This document shows positions 16,514 to 23,553 of a stretch of DNA of 39,616 nucleotides, in pieces. Position numbers and translations under genes: made by a program. Position 1 is the first letter of the stretch. The number at the start of each line of letters is the position of its first letter. The stretch comes from Eubacteriales bacterium. Lineage in GTDB: Bacteria > Bacillota > Clostridia > Tissierellales > Dethiosulfatibacteraceae. Location: positions 1-39,616 of the forward strand of contig JAUYTY010000030.1 of the NCBI GenBank assembly GCA_030694905.1. The letters are read 5' to 3'. The notes below the pieces were generated by a model. It ran no database searches. It was not told where the DNA came from and saw only the letters and a list, made by a program, of their open reading frames with translations.

Positions 16514-16749
16514 TTCTCCATTCTCCTCGTTCTGCTTATGACGCCTATGAATAAAATGGTTGTTACGCCTGCCCCTATAGCCGCTTCTGTCATGGCAATA
16601 TCAGGCGCTCTTAAAAGCAGCCATAAAACAGCCATAACCAGACTGTATGAGGCAAATATGATGACAGCGCCTACAAGATCCTTGGTTTTTTCAACAGCAA
16701 GGGCACACACAATAAGAAACAAGACCAAAATGACATTCAAATATCTCAT
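16510..16749 (-). CDS. MrpA C-terminal piece, DUF4040/MbhD-like
   Basis: A 79-aa DUF4040 protein with three hydrophobic helices. LRAPDIAMTEAAIGAGVTT is the diagnostic MbhD/MrpA motif carrying a conserved membrane glutamate (TEAA), which forms part of the ion path between MrpA and the small subunits. It overlaps mrpG by four bases (ATGA) and the MbhE-like gene by four bases. Together with that gene it replaces the C-terminal third of a full-length MrpA. Confidence 0.9.
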   Translation of the reverse strand: MRYLNVILVLFLIVCALAVEKTKDLVGAVIIFASYSLVMAVLWLLLRAPDIAMTEAAIGAGVTTILFIGVISRTRRMEK

Positions 16750-17048
16750 TGGTCGACTCCCTCAATTGTCTTTTTTTGATTATAGGCCGCCTTAGCCATA
16801 ATATGGGCTGCTGTAGGAGTGGTTATCCATACAAACAGCAGTATAATCAACAGCTTGATGCTGATTACATCAAAACCGCGATAGATGACCAGAGCCAGTA
16901 AAGCCAGCCCGGCTCCCAATGTATCGCTTTTGGTAGTGGCATGCATTCTGCAAAATGCATCAGGCATTCGTATAAGTCCTATGGTTCCAACCAGAAAGAA
17001 AAAACTGCTTGCAGCCAGGAGAATCAGTATAATTCCAATTTTTATCAT
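16746..17048 (-). CDS. mrpG: Na+/H+ antiporter subunit G
   Basis: A 100-aa MnhG/PhaG-family protein with three membrane helices. The motif GLIRMPDAFCRMHATTKSDT is characteristic, followed by TPTAAHIMAKAA. The open frame begins with a GTG at 17057 that lies within the SD region; AAGGGGTGG is better spaced for the ATG at 17048, so that start is used. It lies 12 bases after the mrpF stop and shares ATGA with the next gene. Confidence 0.93.
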   Translation of the reverse strand: MIKIGIILILLAASSFFFLVGTIGLIRMPDAFCRMHATTKSDTLGAGLALLALVIYRGFDVISIKLLIILLFVWITTPTAAHIMAKAAYNQKKTIEGVDQ

Positions 17049-17060
17049 CGGTGCCACCCC

Positions 17061-17327
17061 TTAAAAAAGCTTGCCCTTCTCAATATATTTTGATACGCAA
17101 ATTGTAGTGATAAAGCCCATCATGGCATAAATCAATGCCACATCCATAAACGCATCCTGTTGCGTTATGATGGAAATCAGCGCTATCATAACTGTGACCT
17201 TGGTGGATATAATGTTGATTGAAACAACCCTGTCCGCCGCCATAGGCCCTATAAAAGCCCGATAAAGGCAGAAAAAGAACAATATTCCCAGGAAAACTGA
17301 CATGATAATCAAAGCATTGAGGATCAT
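17061..17327 (-). CDS. mrpF: Na+/H+ antiporter subunit F
   Basis: An 88-aa MnhF/PhaF protein with three membrane helices. The conserved segment FIGPMAADRVVSINI is present, with the Asp important for ion transport, followed by DVALIYAMMGFITTICVSKY. The start ATG overlaps the mrpE stop by four bases. It is probably essential for assembly of the small-subunit part of the complex. Confidence 0.93.
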   Translation of the reverse strand: MILNALIIMSVFLGILFFFCLYRAFIGPMAADRVVSINIISTKVTVMIALISIITQQDAFMDVALIYAMMGFITTICVSKYIEKGKLF

Positions 17328-17833
17328 TGCCTGCCTCCTTCGATTGACAAGATGTGCTTCTCGATGATGCTGTTTTTCAAATCCTCAGCAGCACCGTCTG
17401 TCAAAGCGTGAACAATATACTCTCCATCAACAATATCAACCGTCAACGTACCAGGTGTGAGGGTGATTGAATTGCCATAAAGAACCTTGTAAAAATCCTT
17501 CTGAGGTTTGACGGGAACCCTGACAAATTGTGGCGAAATCGGCATAGTGGGGCTCAGAACAATTTTAGCCACATCGATATTGGACTTGACTATCTCTAGC
17601 AGAAGACGAAGAATATAAGTGATGACATTCTTCACATTTCCAACGCTGAAGAATGACAACTCTCCCTCGTCAGTGATATAGCTTTTCGAAAAATAAGTCA
17701 CCATAAAGGATGCCAATAAACCGATGGATATCGATTCAACGCTTATGCGAGGCGATAAAACTAGCCAAAAGCCGAATAGAAAACCGAAAAGCAATATATG
17801 ATTTCTATTTAAAGATTTCTTTCTTTTATTCAT
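17324..17833 (-). CDS. mrpE: Na+/H+ antiporter subunit E
   Basis: A 169-aa MnhE-family protein: two N-terminal membrane helices (about residues 12-45) and a cytoplasmic domain with the family motif LTPGTLTVDIVDGEYIVHAL. It is the first gene of the antiporter operon. The open frame reaches a TTG at 17851 inside repeat copy B, but AAAGGA is six bases before the ATG at 17833, so I use 17833. The SD thus abuts the end of the repeat at 17847. The promoter is about 200 bases upstream, beyond the repeat. Confidence 0.92.
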   Translation of the reverse strand: MNKRKKSLNRNHILLFGFLFGFWLVLSPRISVESISIGLLASFMVTYFSKSYITDEGELSFFSVGNVKNVITYILRLLLEIVKSNIDVAKIVLSPTMPISPQFVRVPVKPQKDFYKVLYGNSITLTPGTLTVDIVDGEYIVHALTDGAAEDLKNSIIEKHILSIEGGRQ

Positions 17834-17846
17834 CGTTATTCCTTTC

Positions 17847-17977
17847 ATCAACAGGGTTCTTGGTTTCAGGTGGCGTTTCTAACGCCATCTGAACCTTAGA
17901 AACCGTTATCCAGGGACTCTACAGTGCTTATCTCCCACTTATAGAAGTGGGAGTCTTAGCACTGTTAGTCATCGGAT
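17847..17977 (+). repeat. Structured repeat copy B, full 131 bp
   Basis: A full copy from ATCAACAGGG to CATCGGAT. The left hairpin is at 17865-17893 (CAG-g-TGGCG paired with CGCCA-t-CTG). The right hairpin is at 17921-17965 (ACAGTGCT/AGCACTGT outer arms, CTCCCACTT/AAGTGGGAG inner arms). It lies wholly within the 5' leader of the mrp operon but in the opposite orientation, ending next to the mrpE SD. The ends are not inverted repeats of each other. Confidence 0.92.
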
Positions 17978-18037
17978 ATAATAATGCCTCCCTTATTTAT
18001 CAAGTCTGATAATAACCAAGGAAGGTATAATATACAT

Positions 18038-18066
18038 ATTATTAACTGTATTCATTGATTTGTCAA
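18038..18066 (-). promoter_or_regulatory. Promoter of the mrp antiporter operon
   Basis: On the minus strand TTGACA (18061-18066), a 17-base spacer and AATAAT (18038-18043), 11 of 12 consensus bases. Transcription would start near 18031, giving a leader of about 200 nt that includes repeat B in antisense. Confidence 0.7.
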
Positions 18067-18115
18067 ATGGTTATTATTATAAAGTGTTTTATTTTTTTAA
18101 TATTTCAAGTTCTTA

Positions 18116-19567
18116 TCAAGATTGGCTTACATAAACGGATATTGAACCACCATTAACTTTAAATGAACCATTTCCATCCTCATCAATCACAACCTGGTCT
18201 GCAACATTCCCCATTTTATCTATCCAAATTTCTCCTTGATGCATTCGACCAACATACATTGTCTTTATGCCTGGGTCACCATTAGACATTATAACGGCAC
18301 AACCATTGGGGCGTTCATTATTTCCCAACCTGACCCAGCCAACTACGTTGTTGTGGTCAAAATAATCTGTCTGTTTGCCATAGGCATTGTTTTGCCTGAG
18401 ATAGAGAAGCTTATCGATGTCATCCCTGATAGGGAGCATAGAGTTTTCCCTCGTCAGTCCATAATAATCGCCATAGAAAATGCAGGGAAAACCATCAGTG
18501 CGCAGCAAAATCAATCCGTAAGCCAAAGGTGAAAACCACTTGTCCACTCTGGATTCCAAAGACTGGTCCATTTGAGAATCATGGTTATTCACGAAGGTAA
18601 CTGATATGGCGGGATGGTGATTAACGATTGTATCATCAAATATAGTTCTCATGTCGTAATTTTTTCCATCAAGAGAAGCCCGATAGAAATTATAGTGCAG
18701 AACAACATCAAACATATCCATTTGATAGTCAATCGCCTTCAAATAATCGTCTATAATGGATTTGCTGGATGCCCAATATTCTCCCACAGCATATAGGTCA
18801 TTTCCAAACTCATTATGAATGTGGTTCAGGATCTTTTTCATAAATTGACTGTTGATGTGTTTGACAGCGTCAAATCTTAAGCCGTCAATTCCTGTTTCCT
18901 TAACAAACCAACTGATCCAATCCAGTGTTTCCTTCTGGACGTCAGGATGCATATAGTCCACGTTGGCAAACATCAGGTAGTCGTAGTTTCCAAATTCCAA
19001 AGAAACATCCTCGGACCAATTCTTGTTTTCTCCAAGGATCTTGAAAATAGCCTTCTTACCTGATTTATTGTCAAAATCAGCACCATTGAAATGCTCCCAT
19101 CTCCATTTGAAGCCCGAGTATCTGTTGTTTCTGCCATTAAAATCGAACCGGACCCATCCCTCTATTTCATAGGGTTCGGAGACCTGGGTTTTCCTGTCAT
19201 TCGGATCAACCTCGACAGCCATGAACTTATCGGTTCCATCGGCACCCGCTTTGTGATTTAAAACAACATCGGCATATACATTCAAGCCTTTATCCTGAAG
19301 GGTGTTGATCGCTCTGTGCAATTCCTCTTTTGTGCCATATTTTGTCCTGACAGAGCCCTTTTGATCAAACTCTCCCAAATCATAAACATCATACACACCA
19401 TATCCGGTGTCATTTGTACCGGTAGCTTTATAGCAAGGAGGAATCCAAACGGATGTGACACCGATCTCTTTCAGATGATCTGCATCATCCTTTAATCTAT
19501 TCCAAAGTGTGCCGTTATCCTCCAGGTACCATTCGAAATATTGAAACATAACACCATTGACGGACAT
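18116..19567 (-). CDS. Cytoplasmic alpha-amylase, GH13
   Basis: A 483-aa GH13 alpha-amylase resembling the AmyS/AmyA (GH13_5) group, hydrolysing internal alpha-1,4 bonds of starch, glycogen or maltodextrins. The (beta/alpha)8 signature regions are DVVLNHKAG, GLRFDAVKH, AVGEYW and FVNNHD, giving the triad Asp233, Glu263, Asp330. A C-terminal beta domain follows. No signal peptide is present (the protein starts MSVNGVMFQYFEWY), so it acts in the cytoplasm, probably on stored glycogen or imported dextrins. The SD AAAGGGAGTG precedes the ATG. No sugar transport genes are adjacent. Confidence 0.93.
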   Translation of the reverse strand: MSVNGVMFQYFEWYLEDNGTLWNRLKDDADHLKEIGVTSVWIPPCYKATGTNDTGYGVYDVYDLGEFDQKGSVRTKYGTKEELHRAINTLQDKGLNVYADVVLNHKAGADGTDKFMAVEVDPNDRKTQVSEPYEIEGWVRFDFNGRNNRYSGFKWRWEHFNGADFDNKSGKKAIFKILGENKNWSEDVSLEFGNYDYLMFANVDYMHPDVQKETLDWISWFVKETGIDGLRFDAVKHINSQFMKKILNHIHNEFGNDLYAVGEYWASSKSIIDDYLKAIDYQMDMFDVVLHYNFYRASLDGKNYDMRTIFDDTIVNHHPAISVTFVNNHDSQMDQSLESRVDKWFSPLAYGLILLRTDGFPCIFYGDYYGLTRENSMLPIRDDIDKLLYLRQNNAYGKQTDYFDHNNVVGWVRLGNNERPNGCAVIMSNGDPGIKTMYVGRMHQGEIWIDKMGNVADQVVIDEDGNGSFKVNGGSISVYVSQS

Positions 19568-19623
19568 TCAATCACTCCCTTTAACCGTACCCTTTGCAAG
19601 TCTCTAAACGACTCTTACCATAC

Positions 19624-19632
19624 ATTATATCA
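19624..19632 (-). promoter_or_regulatory. Extended -10 promoter for the amylase gene
   Basis: TGATATAAT on the minus strand is a perfect -10 with TGn extension, 56 bases before the start codon. No good -35 is present. About 45 bases around and after it resemble the region before the small ORF at 22492-22611. Confidence 0.55.
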
Positions 19633-19670
19633 TCTAATTGCATGGTTGTTGTTATTAATGAGTAAAAAGT

Positions 19671-20534
19671 TTACTTGATCCAAGCCTTAGGATAATCTAG
19701 TCTTATTGGCAGCATTGTACTAGCGTCTCCCTTTGCAGCGTTAACTTGAGATTGTGTAATGAATAGGCTTTCTGTAAGATTTGCCCCTCTGATATCTGTA
19801 TCTCGCAAATCAGCTCCAATAAGGTTTGTGCCTTTCAAATCGCTTTGTCTAAGATCTGCTGCAATAAGAAATGCGCCTCTTAAATCCACTCCCACTAGAT
19901 TGAATTTTCTTAAATCGACACCAATTAAATCTAATCTTCCTGCAATTGTTTTTTTACGATTAAAACTCTTTTTTTGGTCTTTAGGAAACTTGGTTTGGAT
20001 AAGTTCACTGGTTTTTTGGAGAAGAGAGTTGACTTTGGCTCTATGAGAAGCTGTTCCCAGCTCTATAAGATGACTAGCGCTTAGACATGTAAGGCCTTCT
20101 GTTTCAATTAATAAGCTCTCTAAATCATCATGTGAAACACTATCCGTCACTTTCAAAATTGCTTCTGACAGATACCATAGCATTTCATGGAGTTGTCTCA
20201 TAATGGAAAACACCTCAAACATTTGTGATGCCGATTCTGGAAATTTACGCCAGTCTTGTCCATTATAGGTGATTTGAGCAACCTTTTGCCCCGCGCCAAA
20301 ACAGTCATAAACAGTGCATCCTTTCAGACCTTTGTCTATAAGACTATCATGAATAACACAACTAAAATCATGCTGTAAATACATACAAGGTTTACCAGCC
20401 TCTTTATTAGTTGGAAAGCCATCTGAAGTTGTAAAATATAAAGCGACACAGCAAAATCCAAAACATTTTTTGCAATCATTTTTTAGATTTTCAAATGATT
20501 TCATATCATATTGATTTCTGTTTTCATTTGTCAT
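19671..20534 (-). CDS. Pentapeptide-repeat protein with N-terminal Cys cluster
   Basis: A 287-aa protein. The N-terminal 80 residues hold eight cysteines in a pattern starting CKKCFGFCC and ending CTVYDCFGAG, which suggests bound metal. A helical middle (about 95-185) follows, then about ten pentapeptide repeats (A/N-D/N-L-x-x, e.g. VDLRGAFLIAADLRQSDLKG, roughly residues 205-255). The tail FITQSQVNAAKGDASTMLP is a recurring end for this kind of Firmicute pentapeptide protein. The function is unknown. The ATG at 20540 abuts the SD AGGTGA, so the ATG at 20534 is used. It may share a transcript with the GNAT gene upstream. Confidence 0.8.
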   Translation of the reverse strand: MTNENRNQYDMKSFENLKNDCKKCFGFCCVALYFTTSDGFPTNKEAGKPCMYLQHDFSCVIHDSLIDKGLKGCTVYDCFGAGQKVAQITYNGQDWRKFPESASQMFEVFSIMRQLHEMLWYLSEAILKVTDSVSHDDLESLLIETEGLTCLSASHLIELGTASHRAKVNSLLQKTSELIQTKFPKDQKKSFNRKKTIAGRLDLIGVDLRKFNLVGVDLRGAFLIAADLRQSDLKGTNLIGADLRDTDIRGANLTESLFITQSQVNAAKGDASTMLPIRLDYPKAWIK

Positions 20535-20598
20535 ACTCATTCACCTATTATCATTAAGTCCTTACAATGTTTTATACTACTTACCACTACATAAGACT

Positions 20599-21099
20599 CT
20601 ATAGTATCATTTCAAAATACGGTTCATCTTGATTGGTGCCCTCGCACCATTTCATCCCAACGTAGTTAAACCCTAATTTTTTCAGAACTTTTTGGGAAGA
20701 ATTGTTTTCAGGGTCTATAGATGCCCCTATTTTTTTGATTTTCAAATGCTTTTTCGCATAATCAATACAGGCTTTTGCCGCCTCTGTCGCATATCCTTTG
20801 CCCCAGTATTCTTTAGCAAAGTGATACATTAGTTCAGTATCATAGCCATTATTAGGTGGATTAAAGCCACAAACACCTATTACCTCTTCACTTTCTTTCA
20901 ATATTGTCAGATAAGGGGAGAACCCCTTGTCTTTTTGCATGTTCATATAATACTGCAAGGCTCTAAGCTCACGTTCTCTAGTGCCTGGACCACCACAATA
21001 CCTCATAACCTCAATGTCGCCCCAGAAACTCATCACCGAGTCTAAATCAGCCAATTCCAAGGTTCTTAATATCAGTCTTTCAGTTTCAAGTATCACCAC
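20599..21099 (-). CDS. GNAT-family N-acetyltransferase (RimJ/RimL type)
   Basis: A 166-aa Acetyltransf_3-type protein. It begins with the usual VILETERLILRTLELADL, and the acetyl-CoA-binding motif is YWGKGYATEAAKACIDYAKK; the C-terminal NNSSQKVLKKLGFNYVG is also typical. The substrate could be an amino-terminal residue, small amine or drug and is not predictable. It starts with GTG at 21099, seven bases after GGAGG; a second GTG follows directly. A promoter lies at 21154-21183. Confidence 0.87.
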   Translation of the reverse strand: MVILETERLILRTLELADLDSVMSFWGDIEVMRYCGGPGTRERELRALQYYMNMQKDKGFSPYLTILKESEEVIGVCGFNPPNNGYDTELMYHFAKEYWGKGYATEAAKACIDYAKKHLKIKKIGASIDPENNSSQKVLKKLGFNYVGMKWCEGTNQDEPYFEMIL

Positions 21100-21153
21100 T
21101 GTTAATCCTCCTCAAAATTAAACATTGCTTATATCATCTTAAACCCTGGCTTA

Positions 21154-21183
21154 ATCATAAGCAACACCAAATGTGACAGTCAA
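21154..21183 (-). promoter_or_regulatory. Promoter for the RimJ/RimL-type GNAT gene
   Basis: On the minus strand TTGACT (21178-21183), an 18-base spacer and TATGAT (21154-21159). Another possible -10 (TATAAG) lies nearer the gene without a matching -35. Confidence 0.5.
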
Positions 21184-21233
21184 TAGCATTAGCAAAAAAA
21201 TATGCATCACCAGTCAAACAGTTCAACAGAATA

Positions 21234-21242
21234 TGCTATAAT
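21234..21242 (+). promoter_or_regulatory. Extended -10 promoter for the double-GNAT gene
   Basis: TGCTATAAT is a perfect extended -10 located 30 bases before the coding start. The -35 position holds no good match. Confidence 0.55.
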
Positions 21243-21272
21243 GGAAAATATCAAAAAAGTGAGGATATGACT

Positions 21273-22454
21273 ATGGAATATGATATTATTCATCTACCAA
21301 AAGAGACATGGAAAGGAACCATAATCCCAATAGGGTACACAACTGATCAGTACTATGATGTTATAGTAAGTAAAACAGACAATAAATTTACGATTGAGAT
21401 AGAAAAGAAAGACTTTGCGGAGCCATTAATGCGCACACCAGAGGAAAATAACTTCTCTGATAAACTGTATAAAGATCATTGGGACAATGCCTATGCCTGG
21501 GGAGTCTTAGTGAGTGGTGAATTAGTGGCTGCAATTGAAACGGATCCAGAACTATGGTCTAATCGCCTTAGAATCTCAGCGCTTTGGGAAGCAGAAAAAT
21601 ATCAAAAGCAAGGAATAGGCCATGCACTAATTGAGATGGCTAAGGAGCAGGCAAGGAGAGAACGTCGCCGGGCAGTTATTCTGGAGACACAATCCTGCAA
21701 TATCAATGCAATAGATTTTTATCAACATGAAGGCTTCAGCTTCATTGGATTGGATACTTGCTGCTACAAGAATAATGATGTGGATAGAAAAGAAGTCAGG
21801 TTAGAATTTGGATGGTTTCCAGAAGAAAAGAAAAGATTAAGGCGTGATGAAATAGAAATCAGAATGGAAACAAATGATGATTGGTACAATGTGGAGTTAA
21901 TGACGCAGCATGCATTTTGGAATAAGCACCATCTTGGCTGTGACGAACATTACCTGGTGCATAAATTGCGTCAGCATAAGGACTATCTGTCAGAGATAAG
22001 CAGAATAGCAGTAAAGGATGGCGAGGTGATAGGCTGTATCATGTACTCGATTGCAAGTGTTGTTGATGGCGAATTTGCACATGAAATCATAACCTTTGGA
22101 CCTCTCAGTGTAGACCCTAAATGGCAGGGATGCGGCGTTGGCGAGCTGTTGCTGAGGGAAACGATGATACTGGCTGCGGATAAAGGCTATAAGGGGATTG
22201 TCATTTTTGGAGAGCCAGATTATTATCCTAGATTGGGATTCAAAACATGCGATCACTTCAATATTACAACTGCTGATGGCAAAAACTTTGACGCATTTAT
22301 GGGAATCGAACTGTCAGAAGATAGCATGAAAGGCATAAAAGGAAAATTCCACGAATCTGAGGTCTTTAAAAATCTTCCAAAGGAACAGGTGGAAGAATAT
22401 AATAAAAAATTTCCAACTCTAAAGAAATTGAGATTTCCGGGGCAATGGGATTGA
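21273..22454 (+). CDS. Fusion of two GNAT acetyltransferase domains
   Basis: A 393-aa protein with two complete GNAT domains. The N-terminal domain (about 1-180) has the CoA loop QKQGIGHALIEMAKEQ at 111 onward and ends CNINAIDFYQHEGFSFIG, resembling streptothricin/SatA-like acetyltransferases. The C-terminal domain (about 195-340) has PKWQGCGVGELLLRETM at 282 onward and YYPRLGFKTCDHFNI, resembling YhbS-like proteins, with a further 50-residue tail. The ATG at 21267 is only a few bases from the SD GTGAGGA, so the ATG at 21273 is preferred. Substrates are unknown; an antibiotic- or peptide-modifying role is only a possibility. Confidence 0.82.
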   Translation: MEYDIIHLPKETWKGTIIPIGYTTDQYYDVIVSKTDNKFTIEIEKKDFAEPLMRTPEENNFSDKLYKDHWDNAYAWGVLVSGELVAAIETDPELWSNRLRISALWEAEKYQKQGIGHALIEMAKEQARRERRRAVILETQSCNINAIDFYQHEGFSFIGLDTCCYKNNDVDRKEVRLEFGWFPEEKKRLRRDEIEIRMETNDDWYNVELMTQHAFWNKHHLGCDEHYLVHKLRQHKDYLSEISRIAVKDGEVIGCIMYSIASVVDGEFAHEIITFGPLSVDPKWQGCGVGELLLRETMILAADKGYKGIVIFGEPDYYPRLGFKTCDHFNITTADGKNFDAFMGIELSEDSMKGIKGKFHESEVFKNLPKEQVEEYNKKFPTLKKLRFPGQWD

Positions 22455-22491
22455 TGTGCTAAACTCTCTGCAAATACCACAAAAAAGTTTT

Positions 22492-22611
22492 TTATATAAG
22501 ACATCTATATGATAATATATCAATTTGTCTTCTATAAAAGACTTTAATACTTGTCCATCCATTTAAAGTAAGTAGATTTCTAAGATTTATCTTTCGCCTA
22601 TCAATCAACAT
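22492..22611 (-). CDS. Possible 39-aa small protein
   Basis: ATG at 22611 is preceded by GGAGGTTTGTA, a near-ideal SD, and by an extended -10 TGATACAAT (22642-22650). The frame runs 39 codons to TAA, starting MLIDRRKINLRNLL and ending QIDILSYRCLI. It is basic, with several Arg residues, and resembles no family I recognise. It could be a small protein or the 5' remnant of a decayed gene. The leader resembles that of the amylase gene. Confidence 0.35.
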   Translation of the reverse strand: MLIDRRKINLRNLLTLNGWTSIKVFYRRQIDILSYRCLI

Positions 22612-22641
22612 TACAAACCTCCAAGCGATTCTTATCCTTAC

Positions 22642-22650
22642 ATTGTATCA
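22642..22650 (-). promoter_or_regulatory. Possible extended -10 before the 39-aa ORF
   Basis: TGATACAAT on the minus strand, five of six -10 bases plus TGn, 31 bases before the putative ATG and directly next to the right end of repeat C. Confidence 0.35.
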
Positions 22651-22654
22651 TTTA

Positions 22655-22785
22655 ATCCGATGACTAACAGTGCTAAGACTCCCACTTCTATAAGTGGGAG
22701 ATAAGCACTGTAGAGTCCCTGGATAACGGTATCTAAGGTTCAGATGGCGTATGAAACGCCAACTGAATCCAAGAACCCTGTTGAT
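22655..22785 (-). repeat. Structured repeat copy C, full 131 bp
   Basis: A full copy in reverse orientation, exactly 131 bp, starting (minus strand) ATCAACAGGG and ending CATCGGAT. Left hairpin arms CAG-t-TGGCGT and ACGCCA-t-CTG; right hairpin arms ACAGTGCT...AGCACTGT with perfect inner CTCCCACTT/AAGTGGGAG. It differs from copy B at only a few positions. Confidence 0.92.
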
Positions 22786-22916
22786 AATTAGCCCTGTCTT
22801 TTGTTTTTAACAATTGAAGGGGTTTTAATTTGTCACGATACACACCACAAAAGAACAAGGAATCGGATGATTGTTATCTCCAAATTTTTGACCCATCGCA
22901 AAATTAGAAAGTAATA

Positions 22917-22945
22917 TTGACGTACCTAAAAAAGTACGTTATACT
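22917..22945 (+). promoter_or_regulatory. yefM-yoeB promoter with operator-like palindrome in the spacer
   Basis: TTGACG (22917-22922), a 17-base spacer and TATACT (22940-22945), with an alternative TATAAT five bases on. The inverted repeat ACGTAC-N8-GTACGT (22920-22925 and 22934-22939) fills the spacer between the -35 and -10. GTAC-centred repeats are typical binding sites of YefM-type antitoxins, so autoregulation is likely. Confidence 0.75.
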
Positions 22946-22975
22946 ATAATTAACAATAAATAGGAGGGATTTTAT

Positions 22976-23239
22976 ATGGCTGAAACCACTTTAAATCCAA
23001 GTAGTGCAAGAAAAAAATTCTATCAACTTTTAAAGGATGTTAATAGAGATCATAAAGAAATTCAAATAATTAGTGAGGTCACTGGAAATAATGCAGTATT
23101 AATTAGTTTAGAAGATTGGCAATCAATCAAAGAGACCTTATTGCTTCAACAAACAGGTGTATTGGATCAAGTCAGAAAACGTGAAAAAGATGATAGTGGC
23201 TTTACAAATATTGATGAAATCGATTGGGATAAACTTTGA
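22976..23239 (+). CDS. yefM: Type II antitoxin, Phd/YefM family
   Basis: An 87-aa antitoxin. The N-terminal DNA-binding part (about 1-55) matches Phd/YefM (NPSSARKKFYQLLKDVN, then NNAVLISLEDWQSIKETL). The C-terminal acidic tail (DDSGFTNIDEIDWDKL) is the flexible toxin-binding region; DEIDWDKL-like endings are usual for YefM. Strong SD AGGAGGGA. Its TGA shares a base with the toxin ATG. It should neutralise the toxin and repress the operon. Confidence 0.93.
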   Translation: MAETTLNPSSARKKFYQLLKDVNRDHKEIQIISEVTGNNAVLISLEDWQSIKETLLLQQTGVLDQVRKREKDDSGFTNIDEIDWDKL

Positions 23240-23505
23240 TGAGTTCCTATGAAGTATTCATTAAAAACTCTGCTAAAAAAGATTTGGAAAAAATAAAACA
23301 ATCTCATTTAAAAGAAAATTTTTATGAGATTGTTAAGGCATTAAAGGAAAATCCATTTGCACCGACGCAATCTTTCGAAAAACTTGAGCCTAAATCAGCT
23401 GGATTATACTCAAGAAGGATTAATCAACAGCACCGTGTCGTTTATAAAGTAGATGAAGTTGCTCGACGAGTCGAAATTTATTCAGCTTGGACACATTATG
23501 AATAA
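23239..23505 (+). CDS. yoeB: Type II toxin, Txe/YoeB family mRNA interferase
   Basis: An 88-aa RelE-fold ribosome-dependent endoribonuclease. Family features are KKDLEKIKQSHLKENF near the N-terminus, GLYSRRINQQHRVVYKV with the catalytic Arg, and the C-terminal SAWTHYE with the conserved His and Tyr of YoeB. All catalytic positions seem intact, so the toxin should be active. The ATG at 23239 overlaps the antitoxin TGA (TGATG); a TTG three bases earlier is not needed. The adjacent gene (rlmH) is convergent. Confidence 0.92.
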   Translation: MSSYEVFIKNSAKKDLEKIKQSHLKENFYEIVKALKENPFAPTQSFEKLEPKSAGLYSRRINQQHRVVYKVDEVARRVEIYSAWTHYE

Positions 23506-23553
23506 ATCATAATATCAATTTGCCATAAGAGTAAATAAGTAAAGCACAAATAA

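Larger units (their letters stand above)
22455..22975. other. 521-bp intergenic region between double-GNAT gene and yefM
   Basis: It holds a possible 39-codon minus-strand ORF with promoter (22492-22650), repeat copy C (22655-22785) and the yefM promoter/operator (22917-22945). Between 22786 and 22916 I see no gene or structure. Confidence 0.7.

Noticed and set aside
17921-17965. Right-end hairpin of the repeat as an intrinsic terminator
   Set aside because: The stem is strong but no copy is followed by a T-run on either strand; it is followed by TAGTCATCGGAT.
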